From Leptospira_A soteropolitanensis (lineage in GTDB: Bacteria > Spirochaetota > Leptospiria > Leptospirales > Leptospiraceae): a stretch of 64,000 nt of DNA. Under the pieces are notes generated by a model that saw only the letters and a program-made list of their open reading frames with translations, did not search any database and had not been told where the DNA came from. This document shows, in pieces, positions 52,005 to 60,188 of the stretch. Location: assembly GCF_026151335.1 (NCBI RefSeq), contig NZ_JAMQPP010000009.1. One strand, given 5' to 3'. Each line of letters opens with the position of its first letter. Position 1 is the stretch's first letter. Made by a program: the position numbers and the translations under genes.

Positions 52005-53575
52005 TGTTGATCAAAATCCATCGCTTTCTGAAATTAAGGCTAAAATATACCACCTCGCGGGTGTTATACGAATTACGGTTACTCGCCAAACGATGTTGGA
52101 TACGTAAACTTTCGTGGTTGTTATACGAATTACGGTTATTCACCAAACGATGTTGGATACATAAACTTTCGAGGGTGTTATACGAATTACGGTTATTCAC
52201 CAAACAATGTTGGATACATAAAATTTCGCGGGTGTTATACGAATTACAGTTACTCACCAAACGATGTTGGACACATAAAGTTTCGCGGGTGTTATACGAA
52301 TTACAGTTACTCACCAAACGATGTTGGACACATAAAGTTTCGCGGTTGTTATACGAATTACGGTTACTCGCCAAACGATGTTGGATTTACAAATCTTCGC
52401 GGGTGTTAAATGCAGTGCGAATATTTCCCATATTATTTCTTCATCTTCATTGTTCGCAATTGGAAATTGAAAAACCAAACCTTTTTCAATTTTTGTTTTT
52501 GTCCGCTTCTCCAACTTCAGTAGGTGTTGTGACTTCTGATTTTGCCAGTGGAGGGAGGTTCAAAACGTTTGAACCAAACTCATTTACAACCTTTCCTGCT
52601 TCGATCCCAATTCATTCTGATGCAGTAGGACGATATTCCAATGATAGAGTGTTTATAGTCAATCGTTTGAATCGTGATAACATCCAAGTATTAAACCCAC
52701 AATTTGGCTTTACAACTGAACAGGAATTTAGTGTAGGACAAGGGAAGAACCCACAAGACATTTCCGTATGGAACGATAAATATTTTATCAGTTTATACAA
52801 TTCAGATGAATTGGCTATTTATTCGAGATCCAATGCAACAAAAGTGGGTGGTGTTTCTTTCAGTTCCCTAAAGGAAACATTTTCTACATCTGGAGTTCCT
52901 GATAGCTCAGTGGAAGCATCCTATATGATTCAAGAAGGATCAAGTTTATTTGTATTATTACAACGATTAGATAGAAACGATGCATCAGGTTATTTACCAC
53001 CTAACTCAGATTCTTATTTAGTTGAAGTCGATATGGATTTGAATCAAATTAGAACAGTTTATACCCTCCCTTTTAGAAACCCAAGTTCCAAAATCCAAAA
53101 ACTAAATCTGTTTGGAGAACCTCACTTGGTTTTTTCTTGTGTAGGCCGAGTTGGTTTTATTTCACAAATTGATGCTGGAATCATAGCTTTTCGTTTAACC
53201 ACTAGACAATTTCATCCGAACCGTTTATTTGCAGAAGAAACTGCTGGCGGCGATATCCTTGCTTTCCAAATTAAAAATGACGAATTAGGCTTTGCTGCTG
53301 TTCTGGATTCTAAGTTTACAAAGACGATCCAAGCCTTTCGTCCAAGAACTGGCGAACGTCTTGGTACATTATTAGAAATCCCTGGAAATATTGGAATTAG
53401 TCTCTCCGGATTGTTACTTACCAATGAAGGTAAATTGTTGGTTGGCTCTACCGATTTTACAAGACCAGGAATTTATGTTTATGACTCCAATCTTGGAAAT
53501 GTTCTTTTAAATCCTGTACCAAGTTCGGTGGAACTGACACCTTTCGATATCTTCCAGTTGCAAAATCTACAATAA
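52004..53575 (+). CDS. Beta-propeller-like lipoprotein with repeat-extended N-terminus
   Basis: The frame runs from an ATG at 52,004 (overlapping the receptor stop) through the 57-bp repeats to TAA at 53,575. A lipoprotein signal (NAVRIFPILFLHLHC) appears only after the repeats; a GTG at 52,403 would give a normal 390-residue lipoprotein. A ribosome site (AGGGAG) fits the 52,004 start, none fits 52,403. The mature part has recurring SxxNDRVFIVNR/NPQDISVWNDKYF/GKLLVGSTD units typical of YncE-type beta-propellers. It probably works with the upstream receptor at the outer membrane. The true start is unresolved. Confidence 0.75.
   Translation: MLIKIHRFLKLRLKYTTSRVLYELRLLAKRCWIRKLSWLLYELRLFTKRCWIHKLSRVLYELRLFTKQCWIHKISRVLYELQLLTKRCWTHKVSRVLYELQLLTKRCWTHKVSRLLYELRLLAKRCWIYKSSRVLNAVRIFPILFLHLHCSQLEIEKPNLFQFLFLSASPTSVGVVTSDFASGGRFKTFEPNSFTTFPASIPIHSDAVGRYSNDRVFIVNRLNRDNIQVLNPQFGFTTEQEFSVGQGKNPQDISVWNDKYFISLYNSDELAIYSRSNATKVGGVSFSSLKETFSTSGVPDSSVEASYMIQEGSSLFVLLQRLDRNDASGYLPPNSDSYLVEVDMDLNQIRTVYTLPFRNPSSKIQKLNLFGEPHLVFSCVGRVGFISQIDAGIIAFRLTTRQFHPNRLFAEETAGGDILAFQIKNDELGFAAVLDSKFTKTIQAFRPRTGERLGTLLEIPGNIGISLSGLLLTNEGKLLVGSTDFTRPGIYVYDSNLGNVLLNPVPSSVELTPFDIFQLQNLQ
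52056..52408 (+). repeat. 57-bp tandem repeat array (6 units plus a partial)
   Basis: Six 57-bp units lie head to tail at 52,056, 52,113, 52,170, 52,227, 52,284 and 52,341, followed by 11 bases of a seventh at 52,398. Each carries TTATACGAATTACGGTTA or a one-base variant, at exactly 57-base spacing. Units 4 and 5 are identical; units differ elsewhere at about ten sites, nearly all at position 1 or 3 of one reading frame. No unique spacers are present. The array is open in all or most frames because 57 is divisible by three. It sits between the receptor stop and the hydrophobic signal of the following lipoprotein. Confidence 0.95.
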
Positions 53576-53610
53576 ATCCCAAAGTGGAAAAAGACAGGGG
53601 AATCTAATTT

Positions 53611-55263
53611 ATGTTAACTCTAAAGAAAAATTCAAAAGGCCCATTGACCAAACAAGTTTTACTCATCATTTTAGATGGAGTTGGGTTTACGGAAAAAGGT
53701 TATGAAAATGGGAATGCCGTTGCCAAAGCCAAGATGCCTGTCTTAAAAGGACTTTGGAAAACGGAACCAACTGTATTATTAAAAGCACACGGAACAGCAG
53801 TAGGTATGCCAAGTGACGATGATATGGGCAACTCAGAAGTTGGTCACAATGTTTTAGGATCTGGACGGATTTTTGATCAAGGAGCTAAATTAGTTTCTCA
53901 ATCAATCGAAAATGGAAGTTTGTTTGCAGGCCCTATTTGGAAAAAATGTATATCCAATTGTAAATCTAATCACTCCACCTTTCATTTCCTGGGGTTGTTC
54001 TCAGATGGGAACGTCCACAGTCATATCGATCACTTAAAAGCCCTAATAGACAACGCGATCAAGGAAGACGTAAAAAAAATTCGATTACACATTCTTCTTG
54101 ATGGTAGAGATGTTCCCGAAAAATCAGCGTTAGACTATCTTATCCCGTTTGAAGAATATCTAGATACATATCGTAAAAATGGAATCGATATCCAAATCGC
54201 ATCTGGTGGTGGACGTATGGAACTTACGATGGACCGTTACGATGCTGATTGGTCAATGGTGGAAAGAGGTTGGAATCATCATGTCGAAGGAGAAGGTCGA
54301 ACTTTTCCTTCTGCCAAGGATGCAATTGATACTTTCCGAAAAGAAAACCCTGCTGTTATTGATCAGTATTTGCCTGGATTTGTGATTAGTGATACAAACG
54401 GCAAACCAGTTGGCAAAGTGGAAGACAATGACTCTGTCGTATTTTTCAACTTTCGTGGTGACCGAGCGATTGAAATCTCTAGAGCGTTTACAGAAGAAAC
54501 ACTAACCACCTTTAATAGAAAACGATTTCCAAAAATTGAATTTGCTGGGATGATGCAATACGACGGAGACCTCTTTATCCCCAAACAATACTTAGTTGCT
54601 CCTCCTGCAATCGATAGAACTATGGGCGAGTATTTTGCAAATGAAGGAGTGGCTCAGTATGCTCTTTCTGAAACACAAAAGTATGGACATGTAACATTTT
54701 TTTGGAATGGAAATAGGTCTGGATATTTTAATCAAACATTGGAAACTTACGAAGAAGTAAAATCCGACATTATCCCATTTGACCAAAAACCAGAAATGAA
54801 AGCAAAAGAAATCACTGACAATTTGGTTCTGGCTTTAACTTCTCACAAATTCCCATTTTTAAGAGTTAACTATGCTAACGGAGATATGGTGGGCCATACT
54901 GGTAATATGGATGCAACCGTTCGTGGTCTGGAATATTTAGATGTATGTTTAGAGCGAGTTAAAAAAATCTGCGATGAAACAGGAACTGTCCTATGTATTA
55001 CCGCAGATCATGGAAATGCAGACGAAATGTATCAGCTAAATAAAAAAGGTACGGCAGAAACTACGAAAGTTGGAAAGCCAGTTCCAAAAACAAGTCACAC
55101 ACTCAATCCAGTGCAATTCGTTCTTTATGATCCGAAAGGAAAAATTAAACTCAATCAAAACTTAAATGAAAAAGGTTTAGCCAACGTAGCAGCTACCATG
55201 ATGGATCTTTTAGGCTTTGAAGCACCGGAAGGATACCATCCAAGTCTAATACAAAGAGATTAA
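53611..55263 (+). CDS. gpmI: 2,3-bisphosphoglycerate-independent phosphoglycerate mutase
   Basis: GpmI interconverts 3- and 2-phosphoglycerate in glycolysis using manganese and a phosphoserine. The 550-residue protein has the N-terminal metal site LLIILDGVG, the nucleophile segment DDMGNSEVGHNVLG (the serine before EVGH), HILLDGRDVPEKSA, and CITADHGNADEM with the second metal set. GGGGAA lies 10-14 bases before the ATG. Length is slightly greater than the ~510 typical. Assignment is firm. Confidence 0.96.
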   Translation: MLTLKKNSKGPLTKQVLLIILDGVGFTEKGYENGNAVAKAKMPVLKGLWKTEPTVLLKAHGTAVGMPSDDDMGNSEVGHNVLGSGRIFDQGAKLVSQSIENGSLFAGPIWKKCISNCKSNHSTFHFLGLFSDGNVHSHIDHLKALIDNAIKEDVKKIRLHILLDGRDVPEKSALDYLIPFEEYLDTYRKNGIDIQIASGGGRMELTMDRYDADWSMVERGWNHHVEGEGRTFPSAKDAIDTFRKENPAVIDQYLPGFVISDTNGKPVGKVEDNDSVVFFNFRGDRAIEISRAFTEETLTTFNRKRFPKIEFAGMMQYDGDLFIPKQYLVAPPAIDRTMGEYFANEGVAQYALSETQKYGHVTFFWNGNRSGYFNQTLETYEEVKSDIIPFDQKPEMKAKEITDNLVLALTSHKFPFLRVNYANGDMVGHTGNMDATVRGLEYLDVCLERVKKICDETGTVLCITADHGNADEMYQLNKKGTAETTKVGKPVPKTSHTLNPVQFVLYDPKGKIKLNQNLNEKGLANVAATMMDLLGFEAPEGYHPSLIQRD

Positions 55264-55277
55264 GTTTCTAACGTAAC

Positions 55278-57326
55278 ATGCAATTTCGGATTATTATTGG
55301 GTTTCTATTCAGTTTATTTTTGATTCACTGTGCAGAGCCCGAAATCGGTTCCTTCTCAGAAGAAACTAAAGAAAAAATCAGAAAGAAAATCAAACAAGAA
55401 GGTTTCCAGGGGGTTGTTCTCATTTCCCAAGATGAAAACATCCTCTTTCGAGAATCCATTTATCCTGGTAAAAAAAGAAAAAGTGCACAACTTTATAAAA
55501 AACATAATTTCCCGTTAGGTGAATCAACAAAAACTTTTACGGCATATGCAATTCATATATTGGAAGAAGAGAAAAAAATTTCTTTAACAGATCCAGTTTC
55601 AAAACATTTAAAGTGGTTTCCTCATTCCAAAGTAACTATAGGCCATCTATTACGTCACACTTCAGGCCTACCTAAAATTATAGAGTTCTTACCATATTTT
55701 GACTTAGAAAAAGGCAATTTAAAACGGGATGATGTAAAAAACTATTTTTTGAATTCCAAACTAAAACCTGCATTTCCTCCTGGTGAGTATTGGAAGTATA
55801 GTCGACTCGATTATCTCTTATTATCCTACATAATAGAAAAAACATCAGGAGCGTCCTATTCACAATTTCTAAAAGAAAGAATTTTTACTCCGCTTGGATT
55901 ACAAAACACCAATGTAGATTCTAATGATGTACTAATTGGCAATAGCGGAATTTACTCGACTCCAGAGGATCTTGTGATTTTTAATCGGGAACTTAAAAAA
56001 CCGAAACTAATCTCAAAACAATTTAGAGATACAATGCTCAAAAAAACAGTTTTATCTGACTCCATCTCAGAAGACCCCATTGCATTTGGAGAAGGAGTAT
56101 TTGTTGGTGATTATTTTTACTGGACTTATGGTAAAGTAAAAGGTATATCGAATTTTGTATATCATGACTTAAAAAGTAGAATTTTCATAACAATCGTTAG
56201 TCCCTATGGCAAAAGTAAGGGAGATTTATCTTCAGTAAAATCAGCTCTGACTGAAATCATTTTTGAAGCTAAAAAATTAAATCTTAAAAAGAAAACCAAT
56301 CTTCCAAACGAAATCTATATAGAAGATCTAATGAAGGAAGAAAAAGTTCCCTCTTTAGGTATTGCAGTTTTTAAGAACTATACCTTAAGTTGGAAAAAAA
56401 TGTATGGAACAAAATCTCAACATACATTATTTCGTGCAGGATCTCTTTCGAAAACTATGACTGCAACCGCAACACTTCGATTAGTTGAATCAAATCAATT
56501 AGATTTATATTCCAATTGGATAGGAAAACTAAAACAATTCAAAGTCTCTGTACCTAAAGGAAAAAAAAGATCTATTGTAAATCTTGATCTATTGCTTTCA
56601 CACACCAGCGGACTTACAGAAAAAGGAAACTGGGATGATCCAATCAACTCAGGAAAAAAACATTTGCGTGAATTAAAAGATATAAATACAACCAAAGGAA
56701 ATGGGTTAAAGTTATATTACAAACCAGGAACTAAGTCGAGATATTCAGGAGGAGGATATAGCATTGTACAAGAAATACTCACCGAAAGAACAGGAAAATC
56801 ATTTCAAAACCTAATGTCTGAAATTGTGTTCCAACCCCTACACATGAATCGTAGTACATTCCGTCAAAACCTAACAACTAATGATGACCGCTGTGATGGG
56901 TATGACGAACAAGGAAATCTATTACCGCAAAAAACCTTTGTTACACCAGAACTTTCCTCCGGAGGACTTTGGACAACACCTGAAGAAGTTGGCCTCCTGT
57001 TTGCGGAAGTGGCAAAAGCAAAACAAGGCAAATCGGACTTTCTTACAAAAGAATCGGCAGAATATTTACTTTCTCCTAAAATGAGTGCAGCCAATCTTAC
57101 AGTTCACGCGCTCGTGGCCCACGGATTTTTCTTAAACCGTACCGGAAAGACAGAATATTTTTTTCACGGTGGTCACACAAAGGGACATAAGTCACTTGCT
57201 CTATTTAACGCTGAAAAAGGTTATGGTGTGGTCATTATGACCAATTCGGAAAATGGTTCCAAACTGATTTGGCGGATTCTTAGATCCATCTCGGTTGAAG
57301 AAAAATGGGACAAGTTTGTGAATTAA
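55278..57326 (+). CDS. Two-domain beta-lactamase-like lipoprotein, first domain inactive
   Basis: The 682-residue protein has a lipobox (LFLIHC, Cys18) and two serine beta-lactamase/esterase domains. Domain 2 (about 340-670) has a normal catalytic set: SLSK (Ser389-Lys392) in RAGSLSKTMTA, YSGGGYS and FHGGHTKGH. Domain 1 (about 35-330) keeps the fold landmarks (LLRHTSGL, LLSYIIEKTSG), but its SxxK is ESTK, with Glu82 in place of the nucleophile, and YSR replaces YSN, and the His-Gly motif is not found. It should therefore be one active enzyme fused to a pseudoenzyme. It follows gpmI by 14 bases but is functionally separate. Confidence 0.88.
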   Translation: MQFRIIIGFLFSLFLIHCAEPEIGSFSEETKEKIRKKIKQEGFQGVVLISQDENILFRESIYPGKKRKSAQLYKKHNFPLGESTKTFTAYAIHILEEEKKISLTDPVSKHLKWFPHSKVTIGHLLRHTSGLPKIIEFLPYFDLEKGNLKRDDVKNYFLNSKLKPAFPPGEYWKYSRLDYLLLSYIIEKTSGASYSQFLKERIFTPLGLQNTNVDSNDVLIGNSGIYSTPEDLVIFNRELKKPKLISKQFRDTMLKKTVLSDSISEDPIAFGEGVFVGDYFYWTYGKVKGISNFVYHDLKSRIFITIVSPYGKSKGDLSSVKSALTEIIFEAKKLNLKKKTNLPNEIYIEDLMKEEKVPSLGIAVFKNYTLSWKKMYGTKSQHTLFRAGSLSKTMTATATLRLVESNQLDLYSNWIGKLKQFKVSVPKGKKRSIVNLDLLLSHTSGLTEKGNWDDPINSGKKHLRELKDINTTKGNGLKLYYKPGTKSRYSGGGYSIVQEILTERTGKSFQNLMSEIVFQPLHMNRSTFRQNLTTNDDRCDGYDEQGNLLPQKTFVTPELSSGGLWTTPEEVGLLFAEVAKAKQGKSDFLTKESAEYLLSPKMSAANLTVHALVAHGFFLNRTGKTEYFFHGGHTKGHKSLALFNAEKGYGVVIMTNSENGSKLIWRILRSISVEEKWDKFVN

Positions 57327-57330
57327 TCTA

Positions 57331-57358
57331 TTGACCAATTTCCAAAATTAGCTATTCT
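57331..57358 (+). promoter_or_regulatory. Candidate sigma-70 promoter with very short leader
   Basis: TTGACC (57,331-57,336) and TATTCT (57,353-57,358) are 16 bases apart, upstream of the STAS gene ATG at 57,371. Transcription would start only about 5-7 bases before the ATG, and no clear ribosome binding site is visible, so the mRNA may be nearly leaderless. Confidence 0.4.
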
Positions 57359-57370
57359 CAAATCGGTTCA

Positions 57371-57706
57371 ATGGAATATACAGAATCTAAATCTAACGGC
57401 ATTGTTGTTCTGAAATTATTTGGCAACTTAGATATGTTAAATGCCGGTATTCTGAAAGAACGTATCAAAGAATCTGCGTCGCAAGAGGAACACCGTTTTA
57501 TCTTCGATTTGGAAGGTGTGAGTTTCATAGATTCTTCTGGGTTTGGCCTCATCATGTCCCTCAACGATAAACTATCAGAGTTAGGTGGGGGTTTAAGAAT
57601 TGTTAACGTATCCAAGACTATCAGGCAAATATTCCGAATTTCGAAAATTTCTTCCGTAATTCAAATCTTTGAAAGCACGGAAGAGGCGATTAATTCCTTC
57701 AAATAA
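57371..57706 (+). CDS. STAS-domain anti-sigma factor antagonist
   Basis: The 111-residue STAS protein has IFDLEGVSFIDSSGFGLIM with the phosphorylatable serine pair at 55-56, and ends in EEAINSF. It belongs to the SpoIIAA/RsbV family of partner-switch regulators. It is convergent with, and ends 1 base before, a large SpoIIE-type phosphatase gene, a likely enzyme for it. No HATPase anti-sigma kinase lies nearby. Distinct in sequence from the STAS gene at 27,640. Confidence 0.92.
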   Translation: MEYTESKSNGIVVLKLFGNLDMLNAGILKERIKESASQEEHRFIFDLEGVSFIDSSGFGLIMSLNDKLSELGGGLRIVNVSKTIRQIFRISKISSVIQIFESTEEAINSFK

Positions 57707-57707
57707 A

Positions 57708-60104
57708 CTATGTTACTGAAGTAGTTACCATTTTTTTCCAAAAGTTTTTTAACTTTTGTACCTTTGGGTTTTCTTGGGCAATTTCCTGTAGGTTCAGAAG
57801 CACTTCCTTCGAACGTTCTATATCTCGCCTATGCATTAGAATTTCAGCAAGTAACAATAGATTATTAAAGTTTTTTGGATCTCTAAATCGAAGTCTTTCC
57901 GCAAAGTCTGTTGCTAAAACAAAATCTCTTCTTTGTTTATGCGCATACGCTATATAAAACAAAAAGTCTGTATCTCCCGGATTTAATTGTAAATATCGAT
58001 TTGCTAGTTCAATTGCCTTTTCATAATCCTTGGATTTCATATACAACTTGGATAATTCTCTTAGACAATATAGATCATCTGGCTCGGAGTCTAAAGCTAA
58101 TTCTAAAGCAAATATGGCGTTATTCCATTCCCCATCTCGGTAAGACTGAATCCCCTCGCCCAACATTTGATAATAAACTTTTGGCTTTGTTGTTTCTTTT
58201 GCTGCATACGCTACTTCTTCTAAAAATGCAATTCGCATCATACTTAAATCATCTGTAAGATCTCCAAATTGTAACATTACTTTACAAATTTGATTTAAGT
58301 CACCTGCGCCTTCAGCTACATGCCTTAAAAAAATAGTTTCGTCATCATTAATCACACGGTTTCCACCTGATTGACCAACAAATAAATCATCACGTCCATC
58401 AGAACCTAATATCAACACGTCACCGGGCCGCAAAGGGTAAATTTGAATGACCACTTCGTCTCCACTCATTTCAGTGAAACCAATTTTTCGTAAAGAATGT
58501 TCGTTTTCAAGAAAACTCGCGTTCCCATCCCGATAGAGAACTATCCAAGGATGTTCCGCGTTTATATAATACAAAGTTCCTGTTTCCTCATCAACTAACC
58601 CAAGTATAGCGGATAATAACATATGCCCATCAAAACTAATGAAAACGTTATGTACTTCTTGAAAACACTCCTTCAACCATCTTTCAGGATGTCTATCTTG
58701 CATATAACGTAACTTTTGTGTTCTTGTGATAATGGATTTAAAAACAGTTCCCATCACAAGAGCTCCACCTGCGCCTTGGATGGATTTACCCATTGCGTCG
58801 GCGTTTAAAAAGACCGTATATTTTTTCCCCATCAAATAAATAGAATCTGAAACAGAAAGATCACCTCCAATTTCAGATTGTTTATTTCTGAATTTGAATT
58901 GTTTCATTTGTCGTTCAAATATTGTGACGGAAACAGTTTCTGATTTAGAAAAAGAACCGCGCAAAGGTTTGATCAAAAGTGAAGTTAAAAAGTAATCTCC
59001 ATCTTGTTTTTCTTGGAGTTTTTGCATTTCAGATAATGTTTCATTTAGTTCCCTAGTTCTTTGGTTTACCATTTCCTCTAAATGATTTTGGTGTTCCGAC
59101 AACTCCTCTTTCATCTCAACAAAAACTCTTCCCATCTGACCAATTTCATCACTTCTATGAGTTGGCAATGTTTCTGGTTTCCACTGATCCAAATCTACCA
59201 TCGCAGTTGTCAGGAGTTTAATTGCCTCAACCATATCTCTAGAAAACAAAAAGGATATCAGGAAAATAACACCGCATAATACTAATGAGGCGATCACAAA
59301 AAAAGACCAAATTCTCCATGTTTTTGATTCTACTTCATTCTCATCAATCATCACATGAAAGACCAACTTTTTCACAGATTGTGAATTGCCTGCATAAGGA
59401 ATTTTTACTAGATAATATGGTTTATTTTGAAAATGGAATCGTTGTTCCTCCATCAACAAACCTGGATTCTCATTCATCACTAAACGAATGGTATCTGAAC
59501 CGATAGTTTTCACTTTTCCTTCTTGAAAAATTGCTAAATGAATACGATTGTCTTTCGAGATTGTTTTTGTAAAATTATCATCTACAACTTGGCCAATGAG
59601 AATTGTGCCGCGACCAAATAGTGGCGCTGCTAACCTGAATCCAAGTCCACTATGTCCATCTTCCAGAGCAGCAGTAGACTGCCCATTCAATGCGTTTTTA
59701 ATGATCGGTTGGTTTTTTTTATCATCACCAAAGTCTTTGGGACGATGGACACGAAATAAAACTTTACCTTGGTTATCACCAATTTCAAAAATTGAAAGAC
59801 CATATCTTTTTAGAATTTGTTGTAAATACGGGAGTTCTTTCGAAAGCACAGATCGATCGTTAAGACCTCTTTCCAAAATTCCTCTAGTTTGCGCGTTGAA
59901 AGTAATTTCCTCTAATAATAACCTGAGTTTTTCTTCTTTAAATTCCAATTCTCGTTGAAAATTACGGGAGAGATCCTCTGCCCGCTGCGTTTGCGGTATA
60001 TTTTTTACCGATTGCAAAAGGTAGGCGAAACTAGTAGTGAGAGCAATCACAAGAAGAATTTGACTCACACTCAATATTAATAAAAATTTGTAACGGATGC
60101 TCAT
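57708..60104 (-). CDS. Sensor SpoIIE-family phosphatase with HAMP and TPR domains
   Basis: The 798-residue protein runs: transmembrane helix (about 6-32), extracytoplasmic Cache-like sensor (about 35-260), second helix (about 265-290), HAMP, a coiled coil (about 330-375), a SpoIIE/PP2C phosphatase (about 385-620) and C-terminal tetratricopeptide repeats (about 640-780). Phosphatase metal aspartates are visible in IGGDLSVSD, LNADAMGKSIQ, GSDGRDDLF and LTDDLSMMRI. It is expected to dephosphorylate a STAS protein, and its convergent neighbour is one. The TPR tail, unusual for such phosphatases, may dock a partner. Confidence 0.92.
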   Translation of the reverse strand: MSIRYKFLLILSVSQILLVIALTTSFAYLLQSVKNIPQTQRAEDLSRNFQRELEFKEEKLRLLLEEITFNAQTRGILERGLNDRSVLSKELPYLQQILKRYGLSIFEIGDNQGKVLFRVHRPKDFGDDKKNQPIIKNALNGQSTAALEDGHSGLGFRLAAPLFGRGTILIGQVVDDNFTKTISKDNRIHLAIFQEGKVKTIGSDTIRLVMNENPGLLMEEQRFHFQNKPYYLVKIPYAGNSQSVKKLVFHVMIDENEVESKTWRIWSFFVIASLVLCGVIFLISFLFSRDMVEAIKLLTTAMVDLDQWKPETLPTHRSDEIGQMGRVFVEMKEELSEHQNHLEEMVNQRTRELNETLSEMQKLQEKQDGDYFLTSLLIKPLRGSFSKSETVSVTIFERQMKQFKFRNKQSEIGGDLSVSDSIYLMGKKYTVFLNADAMGKSIQGAGGALVMGTVFKSIITRTQKLRYMQDRHPERWLKECFQEVHNVFISFDGHMLLSAILGLVDEETGTLYYINAEHPWIVLYRDGNASFLENEHSLRKIGFTEMSGDEVVIQIYPLRPGDVLILGSDGRDDLFVGQSGGNRVINDDETIFLRHVAEGAGDLNQICKVMLQFGDLTDDLSMMRIAFLEEVAYAAKETTKPKVYYQMLGEGIQSYRDGEWNNAIFALELALDSEPDDLYCLRELSKLYMKSKDYEKAIELANRYLQLNPGDTDFLFYIAYAHKQRRDFVLATDFAERLRFRDPKNFNNLLLLAEILMHRRDIERSKEVLLNLQEIAQENPKVQKLKNFWKKMVTTSVT

Positions 60105-60123
60105 AGAAAACTACGTGAATCTT

Positions 60124-60135
60124 CTCAAATTTGAG
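60124..60135. promoter_or_regulatory. 12-bp palindrome in a divergent intergenic region
   Basis: CTCAAATTTGAG is a perfect palindrome in the 84-base gap between the divergent phosphatase and pgsB genes. It could bind a dimeric regulator, but a palindrome of this length occurs by chance in AT-rich DNA fairly often. Confidence 0.2.
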
Positions 60136-60188
60136 TTACAATCAAATGACATTCCCTTGAAGGAAATGTATCATCATAAAAATTTCAG

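Noticed and set aside
51982..52374. A 130-codon minus-strand open frame with 19-residue repeats
   Set aside because: It is a by-product of the 57-bp repeat (length divisible by three leaves several frames open); it has no ribosome site, and it overlaps the receptor 3' end.
52056..52408. CRISPR array
   Set aside because: Units abut directly with no unique spacers, the unit is 57 bp, and no cas genes are present.
60124..60135. Palindrome CTCAAATTTGAG as a defined operator
   Set aside because: Kept only as a low-confidence feature; a 12-bp AT-rich palindrome is not unexpected by chance.
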